From OMOG01 sp041485845 (GTDB lineage Bacteria; Acidobacteriota; Terriglobia; Bryobacterales; Bryobacteraceae): DNA of 19,229 nt. How positions within the stretch are numbered: position 1 is the first letter of the stretch; each line of letters begins with the position of its first letter. Both the position numbers and the translations under genes were made by a program. The stretch spans positions 1 through 19,229 of the forward strand of contig JBGPKH010000090.1 of the NCBI GenBank assembly GCA_041485845.1. Reading direction: 5' to 3'. Below the pieces are notes generated by a model that was not told the DNA's origin, did no database searches, and saw nothing but the letters and a program-made list of their open reading frames with translations. This document shows, piece by piece, positions 1 through 6,059 of this stretch.

Positions 1-78
1 CCCGCGGGTCGTCCCGACATCATCAAGGAGATCCTCGACTGGTTGGATCGCTACCTCGGCCCCGTTCAGACGAAGTGA
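1..78 (+). CDS. C-terminal end of an S9-type (prolyl oligopeptidase-like) peptidase, partial
   Basis: The first 25 codons are open from base 1 and end at TGA 76-78. The peptide ends in DIIKEILDWLDRYLGPVQ followed by two residues. An amphipathic helix of the form 'KEILDWxDRYLG' at the very C-terminus is characteristic of S9 family peptidases and related alpha/beta hydrolases (dipeptidyl aminopeptidase / acylaminoacyl peptidase type), where it packs on the hydrolase fold. The catalytic residues lie upstream of the window, so activity cannot be judged. Another alpha/beta hydrolase is possible. Confidence 0.5.
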   Translation, partial: PAGRPDIIKEILDWLDRYLGPVQTK

Positions 79-116
79 TGGGCCATCCGACCCAATTCCG
101 CGGTCTGCGATGTGGG

Positions 117-195
117 GCAGGTTGGCAACCTGCGGCCGATTGGCAATCGGCCGGGACAGGCCCCCGCAGTAATACCGGCGGTCCTGCCGCCGGTA
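117..195. repeat. Cluster of three GC-rich hairpins (REP-like palindromes)
   Basis: Three near-perfect inverted repeats follow one another 38 bases after the peptidase stop. At 117-133 the arms are GCAGGTTG and CAACCTGC with one base between. At 133-153 the arms are CGGCCGATTG and CAATCGGCCG with one base between. At 173-195 the arms are TACCGGCGG and CCGCCGGTA around a five-base loop. None is followed by a run of T, so they are not classic intrinsic terminators. The first two share the core TTGGCAA, and GGTTG-N-CAACC recurs at 13895-13917. This suggests a dispersed palindromic repeat family; that reading is inference. Confidence 0.7.
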
Positions 196-245
196 CGGGA
201 TGAAGACCAACCAAGATTCAGGGCGGTCCTGCGCTCGCGATACGA

Positions 246-255
246 TTTTCGAAAA
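246..255. promoter_or_regulatory. Perfect 10-bp palindrome upstream of the toxin-antitoxin pair
   Basis: TTTTCGAAAA lies 16 bases before the GTG start of the broken BrnT-like gene. Toxin-antitoxin operons are usually repressed by the antitoxin bound to short palindromes at this position, so this is a candidate operator. The site is short and could occur by chance. Confidence 0.25.
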
Positions 256-271
256 CAGCGATAATTGACTT

Positions 272-557
272 GTGGCGGATGGATTCGAATGAGACCAAGC
301 AAACAACGGACACATTGCTCGCCACAACGTGACACGGGAAGAGGCTGAGCATGAGCAGGTACTGGCGAATGATCCTCTCGAATTGGAATCGCAATACGTC
401 GATGAAGAGGAGCGCTTCGCGAGCGTCGGGCGCACCTACGGCGGGCGGTGGCTTTACGTTGTCACCACAGAACGCGGCGAGAGAATCCGCGTAAATCACC
501 GCCTATGATGCCGGCAGGTGCTATATCGAACTGTACCTGCGCAGCAAAGAGGAGTGA
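272..557 (+). pseudogene. brnT: Broken BrnT-family toxin (nonsense codon plus frameshift)
   Basis: From GTG 272 the frame reads MADGFE and then meets TGA at 290-292, where BrnT proteins have Trp (FEWDQA...). It continues in the same frame with DQANNGHIARHNVTREEAE, VLANDPLELESQYVD, RFASVGRTYGGRWLYVVTT and ERGERIRV. At 491-495 (gtaaatc) one extra A shifts the frame. Dropping it gives VITAYDAGRCYIELYLRSKEE and stop TGA 555-557. The order 'EW D..K..N..KHgV.FEEA...F.DP...GR...V....R.IRiIsaR.a...E...Y' is that of BrnT (DUF497), a ribonuclease toxin of type II systems. An in-frame stop at 266-268 and the lack of another start fix GTG 272 as the old start. Two independent lesions make a working toxin unlikely. 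The spacing to the next gene, 5 bases, is that of a normal brnT-antitoxin operon. Confidence 0.8.
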
Positions 558-562
558 CCATT

Positions 563-898
563 ATGAGTCTGCAGATCCCGCATTTTGATAACGAAGAGCA
601 GGAAGCCCAATGGTGGTATGACCACCGCGAGGAATTGACAGACGAGTTTATTCAGGCGCACGGGGAGGGTCGTCTAAAGCGGGCATCGGAAACGGAGCAT
701 GGCCGGCGGGCGATGAGAGCGGCAAAGCGGGCGCTTGCCGCCAGGGAGGCAGCCAAAGCGCTGATTGCCAGCGTGTCCGATGAGGACCGGAATCGTTTTC
801 ACCAACTCGCTGTCAAAACCGGCCTGGACGATGAAACCTATATCCAGCAAATGTTGCTGAATGCGTTGGCTTCTGCGGAAGCTCTGGCCGCGCTATAG
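563..898 (+). CDS. CopG-like antitoxin of a BrnT-type system, now without a working toxin
   Basis: This 111-residue protein starts with MSLQIPHFDNEEQEAQWWYD. The motif 'IPxFxxExEExxWWxxH' is the signature of CopG-type antitoxins (CopG_antitoxin family) found beside BrnT. Residues about 25-75 are charged and helical. The C-terminal part (SDEDRNRFHQLAVKTGLDDE, then YIQQMLLNAL) resembles a ribbon-helix-helix dimerisation and DNA-binding end. The ATG at 563 is chosen because GGAG lies at 551-554, just upstream, and because it removes a poorly conserved leader; the open frame could begin at 518. The likely role is binding and repressing its own promoter and neutralising the toxin. Because the toxin upstream is broken, the protein may be an orphan that still acts as a repressor or against a related toxin elsewhere. 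Confidence 0.75.
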   Translation: MSLQIPHFDNEEQEAQWWYDHREELTDEFIQAHGEGRLKRASETEHGRRAMRAAKRALAAREAAKALIASVSDEDRNRFHQLAVKTGLDDETYIQQMLLNALASAEALAAL

Positions 899-1413
899 AG
901 GCAGATACATTGATGCCCCGCACCCTCCCGCGAAAACCGCCCGTAAGACCTACAGAGTTGTCCGGCCGCGGCGTGGCTAGCGCTAGCCTTGACCTACCTA
1001 CTTTGCTCGTACCGTACATACCAGCCAGTCCAAAGGCCGGCGCCTTTGCGCTTCGCATCCTGACGCGTGGCCTCGTATGCTGCCGGCGGACGCTCGGACA
1101 CGCTTGAGCTGTTCTGGAAGGCGTGCGACGCCCCCGCATGCCGCCTCTAAAACCCGGTTCCGCGAGCTGCCCCGAATCGCTCATTTCCCATTTTTCTCGA
1201 ACCCTTCCAACCCAATCACTTACTCCGAACTCCCAAAAAACCGCCTTCCCGCCAAAAACTCAGTCACGTAACTTGAAAATATTGTTCAACCAACTGACCA
1301 ATAAAATCTTAGCCTCATTTTTTAGCCCACTGTGAATGGCTTTTTTTGGTGTCATGGGATTACCATAGAACTGAGGGAAGAATACGCGGCACAAATCCCC
1401 CGGATGGAGCCCT
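899..1413. other. Intergenic stretch without a recognisable gene
   Basis: About 515 bases with no convincing coding sequence on either strand. The short open frames have no ribosome binding site, no family resemblance and an unusual composition. The base content changes from GC-rich to AT-richer after about 1190. A perfect palindrome lies at 975-988. A weak terminator-like element lies at 1324-1347: AGCC at 1324-1327, GGCT at 1338-1341 and a run of seven T. TTGAA at 1273-1277 and TTCAA at 1285-1289 form a small inverted repeat in the AT-rich part, where a promoter for the gene at 1512 could lie. I see no tRNA or known riboswitch. Confidence 0.5.
975..988. repeat. Perfect 14-bp palindrome
   Basis: GGCTAGCGCTAGCC is its own reverse complement. 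It lies in the gene-free stretch after the antitoxin gene, 76 bases past its stop. It could be a binding site for a dimeric protein, but nothing links it to a particular gene. Confidence 0.4.
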
Positions 1414-1440
1414 AAAACCGCTCACACTTGAGCGGTTTTT
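1414..1440 (+). terminator. Terminator-like hairpin A in the leader of the gene at 1512
   Basis: Arms AAAACCGCTCA (1414-1424) and TGAGCGGTTTT (1429-1439) enclose the tetraloop CACT. The 3' arm runs straight into TTTTT (1436-1440) and then CTTTCC. A GC-rich stem followed by U residues is the form of an intrinsic terminator for + strand transcription. It sits 72 bases before the start codon, so it would stop readthrough from upstream or attenuate the downstream gene. Confidence 0.7.
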
Positions 1441-1470
1441 CTTTCCAAACCACTGATTCTACGTTTCACC

Positions 1471-1500
1471 AACCGCTCATCCTTGAGCGGTTTTCTTTTT
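1471..1500 (+). terminator. Terminator-like hairpin B, near copy of hairpin A
   Basis: Arms AACCGCTCA (1471-1479) and TGAGCGGTT (1484-1492) enclose TCCT and are followed by TTTTCTTTTT ending at 1500. The stem is the same as in hairpin A and the loops share three bases' worth of pattern (C-rich, ending in CT). The ribosome binding site GGGAG (1501-1505) begins directly after the T-run, so this hairpin lies within the mRNA leader. A tandem duplicate terminator this close to a start codon suggests attenuation. Confidence 0.7.
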
Positions 1501-1511
1501 GGGAGATCCTT

Positions 1512-2126
1512 ATGGAACAGACCGAACAATCCAAAACGCCCGCCGGCGGCTTCGACCTCGGAACCTGGTTGGGCCGCAATCAGGCGTTCACCCTCGTGGC
1601 CGGACGCTGCTCCGCCGCCCTCGCCGAATGCTTGATCGAAATCAAGGAGACCAAGCGCTACCGCGCTTTGGAAGACACCTGGGAGGACTTCTGCAGCCAA
1701 CGCCTCGGCGTCAGCCGCGCCACCGCCGACCGCGTGGTCCGTCAGTACCGTCGGCTGGGCTCCACCTTCTCGAAGTTGAGCAGCTTCGTTCGCATCAAAC
1801 CATCCGAATACCAGATCATCGCCGACGCGGTCACCGAGGACGGCCTTTCCTACGGCGGTGAAATCATCCCTCTCGATGCCGAGCACGCACCGAAGCTGGC
1901 CGAGGCATTGGAAGCGCTACAGCGGCAATACGCTCCGCAACCGTCCGCCGCCCAGTCCGCCGGCGACACCCTCGCCAAAGCGGAGCGCTTACTCGAAGCC
2001 GCGCTCGCCACGTTCGACCAACTCCAGGCGACCGACCTCGATGATGACGGCCGCCTCCGCCTGGTGGTCGCCGCCGAAGAAGGGCGCGACCATCTCGAGC
2101 GCATCCGGGCCTCGACAACCATCTAA
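1512..2126 (+). CDS. Unrecognised 204-residue protein with a helix-turn-helix-like N-terminal half
   Basis: The start is ATG 1512 with GGGAG 7 bases upstream; the frame is open further up only through the terminator hairpins. Residues 46-83 (TKRYRALEDTWEDFCSQR, then LGVSRATADRVVRQYRRLG) have the layout of a helix-turn-helix: a helix with 'W.dFC..rlG', a turn 'GVSR', and a recognition-like helix 'ATADRVVRQY'. The pattern resembles the short DNA-binding segment of phage and plasmid proteins that read '...f.eyc..rwG.sR..ay..i', but I cannot name a family. Residues 112-140 continue with a charged helix, 141-152 form an Ala/Pro/Ser/Gln linker, and 153-204 are strongly acidic and helical, possibly a coiled coil for oligomerisation. 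There is no signal peptide or membrane segment. Two terminator-like hairpins precede it and an array of TTTGCGTCAC-like motifs follows it, so an autoregulated DNA-binding protein is a reasonable inference. Confidence 0.65.
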   Translation: MEQTEQSKTPAGGFDLGTWLGRNQAFTLVAGRCSAALAECLIEIKETKRYRALEDTWEDFCSQRLGVSRATADRVVRQYRRLGSTFSKLSSFVRIKPSEYQIIADAVTEDGLSYGGEIIPLDAEHAPKLAEALEALQRQYAPQPSAAQSAGDTLAKAERLLEAALATFDQLQATDLDDDGRLRLVVAAEEGRDHLERIRASTTI

Positions 2127-2140
2127 TCCCCAACCGCCGC

Positions 2141-2187
2141 TTTTGTGACGCAAACTCCTGAAAACCTGCCGGTTTTGCGTCACAAAA
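2141..2187. promoter_or_regulatory. Long inverted repeat: terminator and/or operator
   Basis: Arms TTTTGTGACGCAAA (2141-2154) and TTTGCGTCACAAAA (2174-2187) are perfect reverse complements of 14 bases. A second hairpin, AAAACC (2161-2166) with GGTTTT (2171-2176), lies inside and overlaps the right arm, so two mutually exclusive folds are possible. The element starts 14 bases after the stop of the gene at 1512-2126. It may terminate that transcript. The core GTGACGCAAA / TTTGCGTCAC also recurs as direct copies at 2263-2282, which points to protein binding. Confidence 0.6.
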
Positions 2188-2262
2188 TTTGCCATCATGC
2201 CCGCAAGCTACACATGCAAAGGAGCTTAGGCAATGCAACTTTTTAACACGCGCCAACCCGTT

Positions 2263-2282
2263 TTTTGCGTCATTTGCGTCAC
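2263..2282 (+). repeat. Two tandem copies of the TTTGCGTCA motif
   Basis: TTTTGCGTCA at 2263-2272 is followed directly by TTTGCGTCAC at 2273-2282. Both match the right arm of the inverted repeat at 2141-2187, giving four copies within 142 bases (one inverted, three direct). The spacing of 10 bases, one helical turn, would place two protein subunits on the same face of the DNA. They lie 92-111 bases upstream of the GH2 start. Confidence 0.5.
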
Positions 2283-2373
2283 CCGTCCCTTTCGCGGCCG
2301 CCGGCGCTCCTATTCCAGCCCACCGATCTTAAGTTCCCTGCACGCGGCGCGTCGGGAAGCTACTATAAGGGGT

Positions 2374-4866
2374 ATGATTGTCCCAAATTCGCGGCGTCTG
2401 TCCAGCGCCATCCTCTGTACACTGGCATTCGCCAGCCTCGCCCAAGCCGCCTCGGCCATCCAGGTTTCTGGCGAACGGCGCCTCTCCTTCAACGAGGGCT
2501 GGCGCTTCTTCAAGGGCGAAGCCCCCGGCGCGGAGCGTCCCGATTTCCAGGACTCCCGGTGGACCCAGATCCAGTTGCCCCACGACTGGGCCATCGAAGG
2601 CCCCTTCGACCCCCAGATCAATCCCCACACCGGCGCGCTGCCCATCTCCGGGACCGGCTGGTATCGCAAGTGGTTCACCGTCCCCGCCACCGCCAAAGAT
2701 CGCTACTTCACCATCGAGTTCGATGGCGCCATGTCCAACGCGCGCGTCTGGCTGAACGGCCGCGAGCTCGGCGGCCGTCCTTATGGATACATCGGGTTCG
2801 CCTTCGACCTCACGCCGCACCTGCGCTTCGGCGCTCAGGAAAACGTGCTGGTGGTCCGGGTCGCCCCGGAGGAACGCTCCTCGCGCTGGTATCCCGGCGC
2901 CGGAATCTATCGCAACGTGTGGCTCGATGTCACGGGGCCCGTACATGTGGGCCGCTGGGGGACCTATGTGACTACGCCCCAGGTGACCGGCGACAAGGCC
3001 ACCGTCACGGTGAAGACGGAGTTGCGTAACCGTACCAATCAGGAAGCCCGGGTGACCTTGCAGACCACCATCCTCGACGCCTCCGGCAAAAAGGTGAGCA
3101 ACAGCGACGACGCAGTCGCTATCCCAGCCGGCGCCACTCTGACTGCTTCGGTCAACCTGGCCGTCGCGCGCCCGCAGCGCTGGGACATCGAGCATCCTTA
3201 TCTGTACTCGGTAGTCAGCGAAGTGATGGATGCCAGCAAAAAAGCGCTGGACCGCTACGTCACGCCCATCGGCATCCGCACCATCGCCTTCGACAAAGCC
3301 AAGGGCTTTCTGCTGAACGGGCGCGCCGTCAAAATCCACGGCGTGTGCAACCATCACGATCTCGGCGCGCTGGGAGCCGCGGTCAACCGCCGCGCCACCG
3401 AGCGGCAATTGCAGATCATGAAATCCGCCGGCGTCAACGCCATCCGCACCAGCCACAATCCGCCCTCGCCCGAGCTGCTCGAATATTGCGACCGCATGGG
3501 TCTCATGGTGATGGACGAGGCTTTTGACATGTGGCGCCGGCCTAAGGTCCCTAACGGCTACAGCAAGTACTTCGACGAATGGTCCGAGCGCGACGTGCGC
3601 GACATGGTCCACCGCGACCGCAATCATCCCAGCATCATCATGTACAGCATCGGCAACGAAATTCCGGAGCAGGGAAGTCCCGAGGGCGCCGCCATGGCCA
3701 AGCGGCTGGTCGATTTCTTCCACCAGGAAGATCCCACCCGTCCTACCACTTCGGCCTTCAACAACCCAGACGGCGCGATCAAGAACGGCCTCGCCGCAGC
3801 CGTGGATCTCCCGGGCATCAACTACCGGCCCTGGCAGTACGAGAAGATTCAGAAGGAGCACCCGGACTGGATCGTCTTCGGAGCGGAAACCGCGTCGTGC
3901 GTCAGCTCACGCGGCGTGTACCATCTGCCGGTCGAGAAGTATGAAAAGCACCCGTCGTTGCAGCTCACCAGCTACGATGTCATCGCCCCGCCATGGGCCT
4001 ATTGCCCGGATGTGGAATTCGCGTACCAGGACAAATTGCCCAACGTGCTCGGCGAGTTCGTCTGGACCGGCTTCGACTATATCGGCGAGCCGACTCCCTA
4101 TTTCGGCGGCAGGGGCGCGAACACCACCGACTGGCCCTCGCGCAGCTCCTATTTCGGATTCGTGGACCTCGCCGGCTTCCCCAAGGACCGCTTCTACCTT
4201 TATCAGAGCGTGTGGACCACGAAGCCCATGGTCCACGTGCTGCCGCACTGGAACTGGCAGGGCAGGGAAGGGCAGAACATCCCGGTCATGGCCTACACCA
4301 ACGCCGAAGAGATCGAGCTCTTCCTGAACGGCAAGTCGCTGGGCCGCAAGAAACGGTTCTCCGAGCCCGTCGAAATACCGGTCGGACCGAATGCCAGCCA
4401 GGACCGCAAGTTTGTCAGCAAATACCGTCTCCAGTGGCAGGTGCCTTATCAACCCGGCAGCCTCAAAACGGTCGCGTACCAGGGCGGCAAGCAGGTGGCG
4501 GTGGACGAGGTCCGCACCGCCGGCGCGCCCGCGCGCGTGAAGCTCACTCCGGACCGTGCCACCATCCAGGCCGATGGCGACGATCTCTCGTTCGTCACCG
4601 TCCGCATCGAAGACAAAGACGGCAACCTCTGCCCGATGGCCGACAACCTGGTGAAGTTCAGCGTCACCGGCGCAGGCAGCATCCGCGCCGTGGACAACGG
4701 CAACGCGGCCACGGTCGAGCCGTTCCACGCCGATCATCGCAAGGCCTTCAGCGGGATGGCGCTGCTGATCGTCAGCTCACAGAAGGGCCCGGCCGGCCGC
4801 ATTCACGTGACCGCGACGTCTGAAGGCCTGACGGTGGGCGCCACGGAAATCACAACGCGCCGCTAA
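2374..4866 (+). CDS. Secreted GH2 family glycosidase (beta-galactosidase-like)
   Basis: This 830-residue protein belongs to glycoside hydrolase family 2, retaining exo-glycosidases that release beta-galactose or beta-glucuronate. A signal peptide spans residues 1 to about 28 (hydrophobic core, then AQAASA). The domains in order are a jelly-roll sugar-binding domain (about 36-210), an Ig-like domain (about 215-320), the TIM barrel (about 325-630), a DUF4982-like domain, and a C-terminal Ig-like domain of GH2_C5 type. The acid/base is E429 in MYSIGNEIPEQ and the nucleophile is E505 in VFGAETAS. HNPPSPELLEYCDRMGLMVM is also typical. ATG 2374 is chosen because it starts the signal peptide. A longer in-frame start at 2233 has a strong Shine-Dalgarno but would bury the signal. 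Its paralogue lies at 10311-12662. Substrate is unproved: beta-galactosidase is favoured, beta-glucuronidase is possible. Confidence 0.9.
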   Translation: MIVPNSRRLSSAILCTLAFASLAQAASAIQVSGERRLSFNEGWRFFKGEAPGAERPDFQDSRWTQIQLPHDWAIEGPFDPQINPHTGALPISGTGWYRKWFTVPATAKDRYFTIEFDGAMSNARVWLNGRELGGRPYGYIGFAFDLTPHLRFGAQENVLVVRVAPEERSSRWYPGAGIYRNVWLDVTGPVHVGRWGTYVTTPQVTGDKATVTVKTELRNRTNQEARVTLQTTILDASGKKVSNSDDAVAIPAGATLTASVNLAVARPQRWDIEHPYLYSVVSEVMDASKKALDRYVTPIGIRTIAFDKAKGFLLNGRAVKIHGVCNHHDLGALGAAVNRRATERQLQIMKSAGVNAIRTSHNPPSPELLEYCDRMGLMVMDEAFDMWRRPKVPNGYSKYFDEWSERDVRDMVHRDRNHPSIIMYSIGNEIPEQGSPEGAAMAKRLVDFFHQEDPTRPTTSAFNNPDGAIKNGLAAAVDLPGINYRPWQYEKIQKEHPDWIVFGAETASCVSSRGVYHLPVEKYEKHPSLQLTSYDVIAPPWAYCPDVEFAYQDKLPNVLGEFVWTGFDYIGEPTPYFGGRGANTTDWPSRSSYFGFVDLAGFPKDRFYLYQSVWTTKPMVHVLPHWNWQGREGQNIPVMAYTNAEEIELFLNGKSLGRKKRFSEPVEIPVGPNASQDRKFVSKYRLQWQVPYQPGSLKTVAYQGGKQVAVDEVRTAGAPARVKLTPDRATIQADGDDLSFVTVRIEDKDGNLCPMADNLVKFSVTGAGSIRAVDNGNAATVEPFHADHRKAFSGMALLIVSSQKGPAGRIHVTATSEGLTVGATEITTRR

Positions 4867-4940
4867 CCGGCCACAACCGTAGTCCCGAACTTTCCGCCCG
4901 CCGCTCGACCGCTCCGCTTCGGAGTTGCCGGCGGACTCCC

Positions 4941-5028
4941 GCAAGCTGTTCCATGGCGGCCTGGTTGCCGGCTCCCCAGGCCTTCAGCCGGCGCGTGATC
5001 TCCGTGGAGTGGAGGGGGCCGGCTCCAT
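4941..5028 (-). pseudogene. N-terminal remnant of an ECF sigma factor
   Basis: On the minus strand ATG 5028-5026 begins MEPAPS. A tandem duplication of five bases (GTGGA GTGGA on the + strand at 5004-5013) breaks the frame. Removing one copy restores STEITRRLKAW followed by GAGNQAAMEQL. This opening ('EIT.LL.aWg.Gd.aA...L') is that of the ECF-type sigma factors common in acidobacteria, which normally continue with 'PLVY.ELRRLA'. Here the similarity ends after about 27 residues, so regions 2 and 4 are missing. It is a fragment that cannot work. The resemblance is from memory of the family and is short, hence the moderate confidence. Confidence 0.45.
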
Positions 5029-5087
5029 GGCTCAGAAATATAACCCCTCACCCCGGTATTTGACGCCCTCGCGAGGCAGGCCCCAAA

Positions 5088-5801
5088 ATGGGCTTTGACT
5101 GGCCGGGTGATGTGAACAGCGGGAGAGGAATCGATCTCGAAGCGCAATATCGCAAACGGACTTCGCGCCACTGGCGCGACCGGCTGGAGCGGCTGTTGCA
5201 GCCGCCGGCGCTGTTTATCCGGAATCCCAGGGAGCCGACGGATTTTCCCCTCGGCCGGTGGAATCTCTACATCGGCGGGGCGGGGCGCGTGGCGCCGGGC
5301 TATGTGAACGTCGATCTCTTCGCGGTGCCGGGAGTGGATGTGGCCGCGGACGCGGAACAGCTTCCGTTTCCGGCCGATACGTTTCAGCGCGTGGAGTGCG
5401 ATGCCGTCCTGGAGCACGTGCGCCATCCAGGCAAGGTGATGGATGAGATCCGGCGGGTACTCGCTCCCGGCGGCTATGCCCACCTGGTGACGCCTTTCTG
5501 CCACCCCTTTCACGAGTATCCGAGGGACTTTCGGAGGTTCACGATCGATGGCCTGAAGGAACTGGCGGGACCGATGGAAGTAGTCGCGGAGGGATGGCGC
5601 ACGGGACCGACGGCCACGCTGCTGGTGATGACTATCGAGTATGTGAAGCTGCTGCTGCCGTTCCGGGCGTGGCGGGTGGTGGCGCACGGAGTGTGCGGAT
5701 GGCTGCTGTTTCCGCTGCGCTACCTGGATTTGCTGCTGCTGCGGGCGCCGGGAGCGGGAAGGATAGGGAATCACTGCTATGTGTGGTTGCGGAAGGTGTG
5801 A
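5088..5801 (+). CDS. Class I SAM-dependent methyltransferase (Methyltransf_11 type)
   Basis: This 237-residue protein has the core of a class I methyltransferase. Motif I is at residues 61-77 (YIGGAGRVAPGYVNVDL, in place of the usual GxGxG), an acidic strand is at 86-90 (AADAE), DAVLEHV at 105-111 is motif IV/post-II, and VLAPGGY at 124-130 is the post-motif loop. The C-terminal third holds two hydrophobic stretches (about 175-195 and 203-220), which could bind the membrane or a lipid-linked substrate. Such proteins often sit in polysaccharide or O-antigen clusters, and the next two genes are for nucleotide sugars. No good ribosome binding site is seen at ATG 5088, so the start is less certain. 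The substrate is unknown. Confidence 0.75.
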   Translation: MGFDWPGDVNSGRGIDLEAQYRKRTSRHWRDRLERLLQPPALFIRNPREPTDFPLGRWNLYIGGAGRVAPGYVNVDLFAVPGVDVAADAEQLPFPADTFQRVECDAVLEHVRHPGKVMDEIRRVLAPGGYAHLVTPFCHPFHEYPRDFRRFTIDGLKELAGPMEVVAEGWRTGPTATLLVMTIEYVKLLLPFRAWRVVAHGVCGWLLFPLRYLDLLLLRAPGAGRIGNHCYVWLRKV

Positions 5802-5962
5802 AGGCGCCGCTCGATTGCCTTGCGCATCTTCCGCGGAAGGAGGTTTCTTTCGGCGAGAGCCTTCCCGGCAGCGAGAGTGCGATCGGCGGTTTCGCGCACG
5901 ATTTCCCAGACCGGGCTGGTGGGGAGGCCTGCCTTGTCGGTGAAGCGCCGCGCCTGCTCCGG
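5777..5962 (-). pseudogene. Possible C-terminal remnant of a HipA-like protein
   Basis: A minus-strand frame ends at TAG (5779-5777), within the last bases of the methyltransferase gene. It reads PEQARRFTDKAGLPTSPVWE, then IVRETADRTLAAG, then ALAERNLLPRKMRKAIERR. The codons have high GC in third position and the peptide is strongly helical, as in a real protein. The pattern 'F...AGLP..pvw.iv.ETv.Rt..aw..L...dLLP..mr.aI' recalls C-terminal ends of some HipA-family toxins. Upstream (above 5962) the frame has no further similarity and soon overlaps the start of the dehydrogenase gene, so at best this is a fragment. The assignment is tentative. Confidence 0.33.
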
Positions 5963-6059
5963 CCGCGCCGGCGCTGTTCGACGGGAAGGCGGTCCAGGCG
6001 CTCCACCTGAGCGAACCGCTATACTCAACGGGAACGGGTCTGAACCAGTTGAAATTGCC

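Noticed and set aside
1260..1310. A promoter with TTGAAA (1273-1278) and TAAAAT (1302-1307)
   Set aside because: The spacer is 23 bases, too long for a standard sigma-70-type promoter.
910..1335. Short + strand open frames in the stretch after the antitoxin
   Set aside because: They have no ribosome binding site or family resemblance and overlap each other in different frames.
1428..1511. An N-terminal extension of the 1512 gene through the terminator hairpins
   Set aside because: The extension encodes the hairpins, has no ribosome binding site of its own, and ATG 1512 has a good one.
2329..3861. A 510-codon minus-strand open frame opposite the first GH2 gene
   Set aside because: The GH2 frame carries catalytic motifs and a signal peptide; the antisense frame has no recognisable domain.
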